64,000 nucleotides of DNA. Source: Streptomyces sp. RPT161 (lineage in GTDB: Bacteria > Actinomycetota > Actinomycetes > Streptomycetales > Streptomycetaceae). The translations under genes were made by a program, and so were the position numbers. Positions 48,906 to 56,913 of the stretch are shown piece by piece; the stretch's first letter is position 1, and each line of letters begins with the position of its first letter. The stretch is from contig NZ_JAPZVN010000001.1 in the NCBI RefSeq assembly GCF_027533845.1, positions 62,001-126,000 on the forward strand, given 5' to 3'. The notes below the pieces were generated by a model. The model worked only from the letters and a program-made list of their open reading frames with translations. It made no database searches and was not told the origin of the DNA.

Positions 48906-50501
48906 CTACCCCCGCACCTCTTCCAGCTCCCGCTCCGCGGCGGTGTCAGCCGCCACCGCCGCCCGGCGGCGAAGCGGCAGCAGAACCGCTACGAGAACCG
49001 TGCCGACGCCCAGCACGACAGCCCCCACCAGGCTGGTGTGCGCGACCGCGTCGGAGAACGCTCCCCGCACCGCGTGCGCCATGGCCGCGGCCTGCTGCGG
49101 CCCGGCCTGGGCCGCCACCTTCTGCGCGACGGCGAGCCCGGCGCCCACCGAGTCCTGCGCCGCGGACAGCGCCGCCGACGGCAGCTTGCCGCGCACCGCG
49201 TCGGCCAGATGCGAGGAGTACGAACCGGACAGCACCGACCCCAGGATGGCGATCCCCAGCGACCCGCCGAGCTCCAGCGAGGTGTCGTTCACCGCGCCGC
49301 CCACACCCAGCTCGGACTCCGGGAACGCCCCCATGATCGCGTCGGTGCACGGCGAGAGGCTCAGCCCGATCGCCAACCCGAGCACCACCAGCGGCACCAC
49401 CAGGTCCGAGTACGAGGACCCGGCGTCCACCCGGGTCAGCAGCGCCAGCGCCACCGTGCCACCGACCATGCCCGCGGTGACCGTCACCTTCATGCCGAGC
49501 CGCGGCGTCAGCACACCGGTCAGCGCCGCACCCACGAACACCGCACCGGCCAGCGGCAGCATCCGTACCCCGGTGTCCAACGGGCTGTAGCCGAGCACGA
49601 ACTGCAGATGCTGGGTGAGGAAGTAGAAGGCCCCGAAGACGGCCAGGAAGAACAGCGCCACGGCGAGGTTGGAACCCGCGAAGCCGCGGTCGCGGTAGCG
49701 CCGCACGTCCAGCACCGGACGCGGATGCCGCAACTCCCAGAGCACGAAGGCGATCAGGCCGACCGCGGCGATGACGGCGGCGGTGATCGCCGCGGTACCC
49801 CAACCGAAGTGCGGCCCCTCGATGATCATGTAGACCAGCGCGCCGAGCGAGACGACCGACAGCAGCCCGCCGACCACGTCGATCCGCCCCTGGTGCGCCG
49901 CCCGGGACGGCGGCACCAGCACCAGCGCGCCGACCATCGCGACGACCACGACCGGAACGTTGATCAGGAACGTCGAGGACCAGCTGTGGTTCTGCAGCAG
50001 CACTCCCGCGACCAGCGGACCGACCGCGATGGCCAGTCCGGCGGTCGCCGTCCACATGGTGATGGCCTTGGCCCGCTCGGCCTTGGGGAAGGTCGCGGCC
50101 AGCAGCGACAGCGTGGCGGGCATGATCATGGCCGCCCCGACGCCCATCACGGCGCGCGCCGTGATCACTCCGGAGGCACTGTGCACCAGCGACCCGGCGA
50201 CGGACGCCGCGCCGAAGACCGCGAGCCCGAGCAGCAGCGCGCCCCGGCGGCTGTACTTGTCGCCGATGGCGCCCAGCAGCAGCATCAGCGCCGCGTACGG
50301 CACGGTGTAGGCGTCGATCACCCACTGCAGGTCCGAGCTGGTCAGGCCGAGGTCCGCCGTCATGTCGGGGGCCGCGACGGTGAGCGAGGTGTTCGCCATC
50401 ACGATGATCAGCAGGCTCAGGCACAGCACCAGCAGTGCCCACCACCGGCGGGCGTACGGCCGGCCCGCGGAGTCAACCGGTTCGGTCAGGACAAGGCGCA
50501 C
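48906..50501 (-). CDS. Major facilitator efflux transporter (DHA2 family, 14 helices)
   Basis: A 531-aa membrane protein with about 14 hydrophobic segments. Motif A is LGAIGDKYSRRGALLLG; SLTVAAPDMTADLGLTSSDLQWVIDAY is typical of drug:H+ antiporter-2 proteins. GTG at 50501 has GGGGGAG 4-5 bases upstream. The C-terminal ~40 residues are charged. Divergent from a TetR gene and preceded by three operator palindromes, so it is very likely repressed by that protein and induced by its substrate, which is unknown. Confidence 0.92.
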   Translation of the reverse strand: MRLVLTEPVDSAGRPYARRWWALLVLCLSLLIIVMANTSLTVAAPDMTADLGLTSSDLQWVIDAYTVPYAALMLLLGAIGDKYSRRGALLLGLAVFGAASVAGSLVHSASGVITARAVMGVGAAMIMPATLSLLAATFPKAERAKAITMWTATAGLAIAVGPLVAGVLLQNHSWSSTFLINVPVVVVAMVGALVLVPPSRAAHQGRIDVVGGLLSVVSLGALVYMIIEGPHFGWGTAAITAAVIAAVGLIAFVLWELRHPRPVLDVRRYRDRGFAGSNLAVALFFLAVFGAFYFLTQHLQFVLGYSPLDTGVRMLPLAGAVFVGAALTGVLTPRLGMKVTVTAGMVGGTVALALLTRVDAGSSYSDLVVPLVVLGLAIGLSLSPCTDAIMGAFPESELGVGGAVNDTSLELGGSLGIAILGSVLSGSYSSHLADAVRGKLPSAALSAAQDSVGAGLAVAQKVAAQAGPQQAAAMAHAVRGAFSDAVAHTSLVGAVVLGVGTVLVAVLLPLRRRAAVAADTAAERELEEVRG

Positions 50502-50521
50502 GGCACTCCCCCTTCAGGATC

Positions 50522-50539
50522 TTGCACAGCGCTGTGCAA
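50522..50539. promoter_or_regulatory. TetR-type operator 1 (perfect palindrome)
   Basis: TTGCACAGCGCTGTGCAA is a perfect 18-base palindrome located 20 bases upstream of the efflux gene start. Confidence 0.8.
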
Positions 50540-50557
50540 TTACACAGCCATGTGCAA
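50540..50557. promoter_or_regulatory. TetR-type operator 2
   Basis: TTACACAGCCATGTGCAA is directly abutted to site 1 and differs from it at three positions, keeping the TGTGCAA arm. Confidence 0.7.
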
Positions 50558-50566
50558 GTTACGTCA

Positions 50567-50584
50567 TTGCACAGCGATGTGCAA
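50567..50584. promoter_or_regulatory. TetR-type operator 3
   Basis: TTGCACAGCGATGTGCAA differs from site 1 at one central position. It is 9 bases beyond site 2 and about 97 bases upstream of the TetR gene start. Confidence 0.75.
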
Positions 50585-50680
50585 AATGAACGGAGGACCG
50601 ACACCCGTAGGATTCGCGGACACCCGCTCGCAGGGGGCGTTCGCAGGGACGTTCGTGCGGCATCCCAGGAAGGAACCAGC

Positions 50681-51280
50681 ATGACCGGCCGAGCCGACGC
50701 CAACCGCCGCCGTCTGATGGACGTCGCGCTCGCCGAGCTGCTGCGCGACCCGGACGCCAGCATGGACCAGATCGCCCGCGCCGCGGGCGTGGTCCGCCGC
50801 ACCGTCTACGGACACTTCCCCAGTCGCGACGCGCTGATCAGCGCGCTGACCGACGACGCCGCCGAGGCGGTGGCCGCCGCGCACGCCGCCGCACAGGAGG
50901 GTGTAGAGGACCCCGCCGAGGCGCTGACCCGCAGCATCCTCGCCGTGTGGAGGATCGCCGACCGCTACCGCCTGCTGGTCGCGCTCGCGCAGCGGAGCGT
51001 GACCATGGAGGGCATCCGGCGGCGGTTGGCACCGGTCCGCCGCTCCTGCGCGGAGTTGCTGCAACGCGGCCTGGACCAAGGGGTGTTCAGCTCACCACTG
51101 CCCGCGGAGGCGCTCGCCTACGTCCACGAGCAGGTGCTGTTCGGGCTGATGGAGGCGGTCAACGACGGCGCCCTGCCGCCGCGGCGGGCGGGCAGCGCCG
51201 CCGCCGTCACCGCCCTGACGGCCGCGGGCGTGCCCGCCGAGCGCGCCGCGCGGCTGGCGGACACCGTCACCGTTCCGTAG
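50681..51280 (+). CDS. TetR-family transcriptional regulator
   Basis: A 199-aa repressor-type protein. The N-terminal HTH is at about residues 25-50 (MDQIARAAGVVRRTVYGHFP), followed by an all-helical ligand-binding domain. ATG at 50681 with AGGAAGGA about 6 bases upstream. Probably represses the divergent efflux pump and itself through the three palindromes in between. Confidence 0.92.
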   Translation: MTGRADANRRRLMDVALAELLRDPDASMDQIARAAGVVRRTVYGHFPSRDALISALTDDAAEAVAAAHAAAQEGVEDPAEALTRSILAVWRIADRYRLLVALAQRSVTMEGIRRRLAPVRRSCAELLQRGLDQGVFSSPLPAEALAYVHEQVLFGLMEAVNDGALPPRRAGSAAAVTALTAAGVPAERAARLADTVTVP

Positions 51281-51290
51281 CCCGGCCGGA

Positions 51291-52637
51291 TCACACCGCC
51301 ACGGGCCGCTTCGCGCCCTCGGAGCCCAACGGCTCGCCGTCACCCAACACCTGCTCGTCGAAGGGCAGTCGGCCGTCGAGCACCGCCCGCGCGCGGTCCC
51401 GGTCGAACTCCTTGGTCAACGTGCCGATGACCACCGTCGCGACGGCGTTGCCCGCGAAGTTCGTCAACGCCCGTGCCTCGCTCATGAACCGGTCGATGCC
51501 GACGATCAGCCCGACGCCGTCCACCAGGTCAGGACGGTGCGACTGGAGTCCGCCGGCCAGGGTGGCCAGGCCCGCGCCGGTGACACCGGCCGCGCCCTTG
51601 GAGGCGATCACCATGAACACCAGCAGCGAGATCTGCTGCCCCAGCGCCAGCGGCTTGCCGAGCGCGTCCGCGACGAACAGCGAGGACATCGTCAGATAGA
51701 TCGCGGTGCCGTCGAGGTTGAACGAGTAGCCGGTCGGGACGGTGATGCCGACCACCGGGCGGCTGACGCCCAGGTGCTCCATCTTCGCGATCAGCCTCGG
51801 CAGCGCCGACTCCGACGAGGAGGTCGACAGGATCAGCAGCAACTCCCTGGCCAGATACCGCAGCAGGGAGAACACGCTCACCCCGCAGACCAGCCGCAGC
51901 ACCGTGCCGAGCACGACGAGCACGAACAGCAGACACGTCGCGTAGAAGCCGACCATGATCACGGCCAGCGCCTTGAGCGCCCCGGCACCGGTGGCGCCGA
52001 CCACCGCCGCCATCGCACCGAACGCCCCGACCGGCGCCGCCCACATGATCATCGACAGCACCCGGAAGACCAGCTTCTGAAGCTGCCCGATGCCGCGCAG
52101 CAGCGGCTCCCCCGCGGTGCCCATCGCCTGTAGGGCGAAGCCGACCAGCAGCGCCACCAGCAGCGTCTGGAGCACCTGCCCGGTGGTGAACGCGGACATC
52201 AGCGTCTTGGGGATGATCCCGAGGACGAAGTCCGTACCGCCCTCCACGGACCCCGCGGCCTGACCGTGCCCGGCGGCCTTCGCCGCGGCGGTCAGATGCA
52301 GACCGCTGCCCGGGTGCAGGAAGTTGCCGACCACCAGCCCGATGGCCAGCGCCACAGAGGACATCACCACGAAGTAGCCGAGTGCCAGGCCGCCCACCGC
52401 GCCGACCTTCGCCGCCTTACGTACCGAGCCGATGCCCAGCACGATGGTGCAGAAGATGACCGGCGAGATCATCATCGTGATCAGGCTGACGAAGCCGGTG
52501 CCGAGCGGCTTCAGTTCCCTGGCCGCGCCCGGGGCGGCCAGGCCCAGCGCGATCCCGGCCAGCACCGCCGCGATGACGGCGAGGTACAGGTAGTGGGTCC
52601 GGTCCCGGCGCGGGCGCGCGGGCGTCGGCTCTGCCAT
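51291..52637 (-). CDS. Dicarboxylate:cation symporter (DAACS family, DctA/GltP-like)
   Basis: A 448-aa membrane protein. Family signatures are the serine-rich loop STSSSESALPRL, the helix-break motif PTGYSFNLDGTAIYLTM and the segment ASKGAAGVTGAG, followed by NFAGNAVAT with binding residues. Imports C4-dicarboxylates or acidic amino acids with Na+ or H+. ATG at 52637 with AGGAGG 5 bases upstream. Divergent from a CitA/DcuS-type two-component system, which most likely induces it in response to the substrate. Confidence 0.93.
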   Translation of the reverse strand: MAEPTPARPRRDRTHYLYLAVIAAVLAGIALGLAAPGAARELKPLGTGFVSLITMMISPVIFCTIVLGIGSVRKAAKVGAVGGLALGYFVVMSSVALAIGLVVGNFLHPGSGLHLTAAAKAAGHGQAAGSVEGGTDFVLGIIPKTLMSAFTTGQVLQTLLVALLVGFALQAMGTAGEPLLRGIGQLQKLVFRVLSMIMWAAPVGAFGAMAAVVGATGAGALKALAVIMVGFYATCLLFVLVVLGTVLRLVCGVSVFSLLRYLARELLLILSTSSSESALPRLIAKMEHLGVSRPVVGITVPTGYSFNLDGTAIYLTMSSLFVADALGKPLALGQQISLLVFMVIASKGAAGVTGAGLATLAGGLQSHRPDLVDGVGLIVGIDRFMSEARALTNFAGNAVATVVIGTLTKEFDRDRARAVLDGRLPFDEQVLGDGEPLGSEGAKRPVAV

Positions 52638-52702
52638 CGTTTCCTCCTGAGGTACCACCGGCGTCCCGACCGGTCGGTTCCGGCGACTATGCGTGGCCGA
52701 CG

Positions 52703-52732
52703 TGACGGCGGTCACGTTTACGTTCATAGAGT
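52703..52732 (+). promoter_or_regulatory. Probable promoter of the sensor kinase gene
   Basis: TGACGG (52703-52708) and TAGAGT (52727-52732) with 18-base spacing fit a Streptomyces vegetative promoter. Transcription would start near 52739, which rules out the open-frame start at 52693 and favours ATG 52759. Confidence 0.5.
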
Positions 52733-52758
52733 TCACGCGACCTGTGCACACTGGCCCC

Positions 52759-54459
52759 ATGCCGATAGCCCGCCGCCCCGGAATGCCCTCCACCGGGCGA
52801 GGGTGTCCAGGTGCGAAGCCCTCGGAAAGGGGGCACCTGGGAGCGAAGCCCCCGGAGGAGAACTCCCGGACCCCGCGCGGGAGGCGCGCCCGCAGTCTGG
52901 CCGGTCAGCTGTTCGCCATGCAGGTCGTCGTGGTCGCCGTGGTCCTGGTCTGCTGCGCGGCACTCGCGTACACGTACGCCCAGCGGCAGGCCGAGGACGA
53001 CGCGCGGGACAAGGTGACCGCCACCGCCCGCGCCATCGCCGACTCTCCGTTGCTGCGCACCGCCGTGCACACCGCGAACCCCACCGCCGTGCTCCAGCCG
53101 TACGCCGAGCGGGTCCGCGAGGACACCGGCGTCACCTTCATCACGATCATGAACCCGGCCGGTGTCCGCTGGACCCATCCCGACCCCCGCCGGATCGGCG
53201 GGCACTTCCTCGGCGACACCGCGCCCGCGCTGCGCGGCCACACGTTCACCGAGACGCACACCGGCACCCTCGGCCGCTCGGTCCGGGTGGTGACCCCGGT
53301 CGAGGACGGCGGCAGGGTGACCGCCCTGGTCAGCGTGGGCATAACGGTCTCCACCATCAGCAGCGAGGTGCGCGGCCACCTCGCCGCGCTGATCGGCGTG
53401 GCGCTGGCCGCGCTCGCGGTGGGCGGCGCGGGCACGTACGTCGTCAACCGGCGGCTGCGACGGCACACCCACGGCCTGGGCGCCGAGGGCCTGAGCCGGA
53501 TGTACGACTACCACCAGGCGACACTGCACGCGGTGCGCGAGGGGCTGGTGCTGCTGGACGCCGAGCGGCGCATCGCCCTGTGCAACGACGCCGCCCGGGA
53601 GTTGCTGGGCCTGTCGCACGAGGCGGTCGGACGGTACGTGTCCGAACTGGGCCTGCCCCCGTCCCTGACCGGGGCGCTGCTGGCCGCGGAGCCCCGGGTG
53701 GACGAACTGCACCTCACCGCCGACCGGGTGGTGGTGGTCAACACCCAGCCGGTGAGCGGCGGGGAGCAGCGCGGCACCGTGGTCACCCTGCGCGACCACA
53801 CCGACCTTCAGGCGCTCGCCGGAGAACTGGACAACCAGCGGGGCTTCACCGAGGCGCTGCGTTCCCAGGCCCACGAGGCGGCGAACCGCCTGCACACCGT
53901 CGTCTCGCTGATCGAACTGGGCCGGGTGGACGAAGCGGTCGAATTCGCCACCGCCGAACTGGAGTTGGCCCAGGCTCTCACCGACCGGGTGGTCGCGGCG
54001 GTCGCCGAGCCGGTGCTGGCCGCGCTGCTGCTCGGCAAGGCGGCGGAGGCCAGCGAACGGGGTGTGGAGTTCCGCGTCTCCGACGACACCCACATCACGG
54101 AAGACCTTCCGCTGAGCCCCCGCGATCTGGTCACCATTCTCGGCAACCTGATCGACAACGCGTTGGACGCGGCCGTCGACGGTGCGGCGGCCCGCCGCCC
54201 CTACGTCGAGGTCGCCGCCCGGCTGGACGGCGGCGAGTTGCTGCTGCGGGTCGCGGACTCCGGCAGCGGAGTGGACCCCGGGGCGCTGCCCGCGGTGTTC
54301 CGGCGCGGCTGGAGCACCAAGGGCGAGCCCGGCCACGGAATCGGCCTCGCCCTGGTCGAGCAGGCCGCCCGCCGTTGCGGCGGTACGGTCCGGGTCGACC
54401 GCGGGGTGGGCGCGGTGTTCACGGTACGGCTGCCGGTACGGGAGGCTGCCCGATCATGA
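52759..54459 (+). CDS. Sensor histidine kinase, CitA/DcuS family
   Basis: About 566 aa. First membrane helix at about 50-75 (FAMQVVVVAVVLVCCAALAY), an extracytoplasmic PAS-like sensor with the family's MNPAGVRWTHPDPRRIG, a second helix (ALIGVALAALAVGGAGTYVV), a cytoplasmic PAS, then the phospho-acceptor region RSQAHEAANRLHTVVSLIEL and ATP-binding N-box NLIDNALDAA. The family senses citrate or C4-dicarboxylates. No clear ribosome binding site; ATG 52783 is an alternative. Residues 15-35 contain a doubled GAKP segment coded by a direct repeat. Stop overlaps the regulator start by 4 bases. Confidence 0.9.
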   Translation: MPIARRPGMPSTGRGCPGAKPSERGHLGAKPPEENSRTPRGRRARSLAGQLFAMQVVVVAVVLVCCAALAYTYAQRQAEDDARDKVTATARAIADSPLLRTAVHTANPTAVLQPYAERVREDTGVTFITIMNPAGVRWTHPDPRRIGGHFLGDTAPALRGHTFTETHTGTLGRSVRVVTPVEDGGRVTALVSVGITVSTISSEVRGHLAALIGVALAALAVGGAGTYVVNRRLRRHTHGLGAEGLSRMYDYHQATLHAVREGLVLLDAERRIALCNDAARELLGLSHEAVGRYVSELGLPPSLTGALLAAEPRVDELHLTADRVVVVNTQPVSGGEQRGTVVTLRDHTDLQALAGELDNQRGFTEALRSQAHEAANRLHTVVSLIELGRVDEAVEFATAELELAQALTDRVVAAVAEPVLAALLLGKAAEASERGVEFRVSDDTHITEDLPLSPRDLVTILGNLIDNALDAAVDGAAARRPYVEVAARLDGGELLLRVADSGSGVDPGALPAVFRRGWSTKGEPGHGIGLALVEQAARRCGGTVRVDRGVGAVFTVRLPVREAARS

Positions 54460-55130
54460 TCCGGGTACTGGTGGTGGAGGACGACCCGGTGGCGGCGAGC
54501 GCACACCGGATGTACGTGGAGCGGCTGCCGGGCTTCGAGGTGGCAGCCGTCGCGCACTCCGGCGCCCAGGCGATGCGGTTCCTCGACCGGGACGCCGTTG
54601 ACCTGATCCTTCTCGACCTGCACCTGCCGGACGGCCACGGACTGCAACTCATACGCTCGCTGCGCGCCGCGGGACACACGGCCGACGTGATCGCGGTGAC
54701 CTCGGCGCGCGACCTGGACGTCGTCCGGCAGGCGGTCTCGGTGGGCGTGGTCCAGTACCTTCTCAAGCCCTTCACGTTCCCCGCGCTGCGCGACCGGATG
54801 GAGCGCTGGTCCCGCTTCCGCGACGGGCTGTCAGGCGGTGGCAAGGCGACCGGCCAGGACGAAGTGGACCGCGCCCTGTCCGTACTGCGCGGCAGCTCGG
54901 AGGCGGCCACGCTGCCGAAGGGGCTGAGCGCCCCGACCTTGGACTCGGTGACCCGCGCACTGCGCGACGCCGGCAGCCTGTCAGCGGGCCAGGCCGCCGC
55001 GGCGGTCGGCGTCTCCCGCATCACGGCCCGCCGCTATCTGGAACACCTGGTGGGCACGGGACAGGCGGTACGCAGCCCGCAGTACGGTCAGGTCGGTCGC
55101 CCGGAACTGTGCTACCGGCTGTCGCCGTGA
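54456..55130 (+). CDS. Response regulator, CitB/DcuR family
   Basis: A 224-aa regulator. Receiver domain with acidic pair D9/D10, phospho-acceptor D54 (LILLDLHLPDG) and K104 (YLLKPF). The C-terminal half carries a helix-turn-helix SAGQAAAAVGVSRITARRYL typical of this group. ATGA overlap with the kinase gene shows coupled translation. Expected to activate the divergent dicarboxylate symporter. Confidence 0.93.
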   Translation: MIRVLVVEDDPVAASAHRMYVERLPGFEVAAVAHSGAQAMRFLDRDAVDLILLDLHLPDGHGLQLIRSLRAAGHTADVIAVTSARDLDVVRQAVSVGVVQYLLKPFTFPALRDRMERWSRFRDGLSGGGKATGQDEVDRALSVLRGSSEAATLPKGLSAPTLDSVTRALRDAGSLSAGQAAAAVGVSRITARRYLEHLVGTGQAVRSPQYGQVGRPELCYRLSP

Positions 55131-55254
55131 GATGTGCGGCCCGACGGTGCCGTCGGGCCAGCACGCGGCAGTCTGTCGCCCGGCTGAGGTCCCCGGTGCG
55201 GCGGGCATCCTCCTCGGCGGCGCGCAGCCGCTCGCACTCCGCGCAGTCACTCAC
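55021..55254 (-). CDS. Small hypothetical protein, second gene of a two-gene unit
   Basis: A 77-residue frame beginning SDCAECERLRAAEEDARRTG from a GTG at 55254 that overlaps the stop of the preceding small gene (GTGA). Two cysteines spaced CxxC open the protein and another follows in ATDCRVLARRH. Similar small Cys-containing proteins occur beside DUF397-type loci in Streptomyces, from memory. The 3' third is antisense to the end of the response regulator gene, so the true length is uncertain. Confidence 0.5.
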   Translation of the reverse strand: MSDCAECERLRAAEEDARRTGDLSRATDCRVLARRHRRAAHLTATAGSTVPGDRPDRTAGCVPPVPCPPGVPDSGGP

Positions 55255-55451
55255 CGTCCCCACGCGTTGACCTCCGCCACGCGCGCCCGCAGTTCCTCCA
55301 TCGGCTCGGCCGCACGCACATCCACGTGCCGCGCGCTCCAGGGCGCCCCACCACCCGCCGGCCGCAGACTCACCCGCCCGGCATTCATCCCGAGCACCAC
55401 GCCGACCCGGCCTGTCCTCAAATCCCGCACTACGGCCCCTACTTCGAGCAC
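55251..55451 (-). CDS. Small hypothetical protein, first gene of a two-gene unit
   Basis: A 66-aa protein from GTG 55451 (GGAAGG about 10 bases upstream): LEVGAVVRDLRTGRVGVVLG, then LRPAGGGAPWSARHVDVRAA. It looks like a small beta-barrel of a type common in Streptomyces beside regulator/DUF397 genes. No function is known. The frame is open further upstream, but that part covers the divergent promoter region. Its stop overlaps the next start. Confidence 0.6.
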   Translation of the reverse strand: MLEVGAVVRDLRTGRVGVVLGMNAGRVSLRPAGGGAPWSARHVDVRAAEPMEELRARVAEVNAWGR

Positions 55452-55582
55452 CTGTGATTCGCCTTCCCGCTCGTTCGTGTTCCGAGCATCGCGGCGTAGC
55501 GCTACGCTCACCAGGGGTAACCGCTTCAAGCGCCCCTCGCCATCTGGAGCTTGAAAGCCCCTGAAACGAAGGACGACGACGG

Positions 55583-56443
55583 ATGGCCGCACCAAAGGAA
55601 CTCGACCCAACGGTCTCCTTGGCCGCCTTGCTGGGCAAGAAGCTCCGCAAGCACCGGGAGCGGCTGGGTTGGACCCAGCGCGAGGTGGGCACCCGGCTCA
55701 ACTACTCCCACAACCGCATCGCGCAAGTGGAGTTGGGGACGGATCCGCCGACCTGGGACATGTGCGTGGCGCTGGACGCTGCGCTGGGCGCGGGCGGTGA
55801 ACTCACGGAACTGTGGGAACACATGGTCCGCGAGCGGGCACGGGAGAAGTTCCCGGACTACGTCCAGAAGTTCATGCTTCTGGAAGCGAAGGCCACCAAG
55901 ATCTTCTGGTACTCCCCGCAGATCGTTCCTGGAGTGATGCAGACCGAGGCGTACGCACGCGCGGCACTGCGCAAGGGGCTGCCCCGCGCCTCGCAGGAGG
56001 AGATCGAAGAGAAGGTGGCGGCTCGAATGAGCCGTCAGCAACTGTTGCGGAAGACACCTCCCCCATTTCTGTGGACCGTTCTCGACGAGGCCGTCATCCG
56101 GCGACAGGTCGGCGGCCCACACGCCATGTACGACCAACTGGCTCGCATCGCCGAGTTGGCGGAATCCCCCGACGCCACAGTCCAGGTCATGCCGTTCACC
56201 CACGGCGAGTACGCGATCATGGGCGGCTCGCTCGCCCTACTGTCCTTCGCTGACGGCCCAGATGTGGCCTATCTGGAGGGCGTCGGCCCAGGAGTCCTCG
56301 AAGAGGAACCGGATCAAGTGACGGCGCGCTCACTGACTTACGATCACGCTCGGATCCAAGCGTTGCCGCCGGATGCTTCGCTGACTCTGATCAAGACTGC
56401 GATGGAGGAGTGCTACGCATGCCCACGCCACGACCCGATCTGA
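55583..56443 (+). CDS. XRE-family regulator with DUF5753 domain
   Basis: A 286-aa protein. HTH at about residues 15-75 (LGKKLRKHRERLGWTQREVG, then RIAQVELGTDPP), followed by a DUF5753 domain (about 105-275; KIFWYSPQIVPGVMQTEAYA, FLWTVLDEAVIRRQVGG, VQVMPFTHGEYAIMGGS). This protein type is almost always paired with a DUF397 protein, as here. Some such pairs influence development and antibiotic production or act as toxin-antitoxin-like systems; role here unknown. Its 3' end overlaps the DUF397 gene by 25 bases. Confidence 0.92.
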   Translation: MAAPKELDPTVSLAALLGKKLRKHRERLGWTQREVGTRLNYSHNRIAQVELGTDPPTWDMCVALDAALGAGGELTELWEHMVRERAREKFPDYVQKFMLLEAKATKIFWYSPQIVPGVMQTEAYARAALRKGLPRASQEEIEEKVAARMSRQQLLRKTPPPFLWTVLDEAVIRRQVGGPHAMYDQLARIAELAESPDATVQVMPFTHGEYAIMGGSLALLSFADGPDVAYLEGVGPGVLEEEPDQVTARSLTYDHARIQALPPDASLTLIKTAMEECYACPRHDPI

Positions 56444-56712
56444 GCGGCGCCATATGGCGCAAATCCACCTACACCAATAACGAAGGCGGCGCGTGCGTCG
56501 AAATAGCCGAAGGATTCCCAGGCGCCGCCTCGTGGCGCAAGTCCACATACAGCAACGGTCAAGACGGCTCCTGCGTGGAGGTTGCCGACAGCGCAACCGG
56601 TCTCGTACCCGTCCGGGATTCGAAAGACCCCCAGGGCCCAGTCCTGGTCTTCACCGCAGAGGCATGGACGGCCTTCATATCGGCCGTCAGAGCAGGCTTC
56701 CCCGCTGTCTAG
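56419..56712 (+). CDS. DUF397 protein with a duplicated motif
   Basis: A 97-aa protein. DUF397 proteins normally contain one WRKSTYSN...GxCVEVA unit; here it occurs twice, AIWRKSTYTNNEGGACVEIA (about 10-29) and SWRKSTYSNGQDGSCVEVAD (about 36-56), followed by the usual PVRDSKDPQGPVLVF and WTAFISAVRAG. Start ATG 56419, 8 bases after GGAGGAG. Partner of the upstream DUF5753 regulator. Confidence 0.93.
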   Translation: MPTPRPDLSGAIWRKSTYTNNEGGACVEIAEGFPGAASWRKSTYSNGQDGSCVEVADSATGLVPVRDSKDPQGPVLVFTAEAWTAFISAVRAGFPAV

Positions 56713-56867
56713 CCGGTGGTCGTCCGGTCTTCGCCAGTGGTGGTCGGTGCCGATGACGCAGATGCCTCACTCGGGACGTAGCCGAGTGCCTCCGTCCAGA
56801 ACTCAGCCGCACGCGCCACGTCCGAGACGCCCAGACGACTGATCCGACTCTCAACATGCGCCGGTTC
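56709..56867 (-). pseudogene. Remnant of a VOC (glyoxalase/bleomycin-resistance) family gene
   Basis: On the minus strand the frame reads HVESRISRLGVSDVARAAEF and then WTEALGYVPSE, the first strand-helix unit of VOC-family proteins, before it breaks into low-complexity Ser/Thr and a TAG. There is no start codon in a suitable place (an in-frame TGA lies just upstream) and the rest of the domain is missing. Decayed fragment between the DUF397 and TPR genes. Confidence 0.65.
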
Positions 56868-56913
56868 TCACGGATAGCGCCGCACCGTCGCACTGCTCCC
56901 AAGGAGGTAGGAC

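Noticed and set aside
52693-52758. Upstream start of the sensor kinase at 52693
   Set aside because: A well-spaced promoter (TGACGG, 18 bases, TAGAGT) lies downstream of this start, so transcripts would begin after it.
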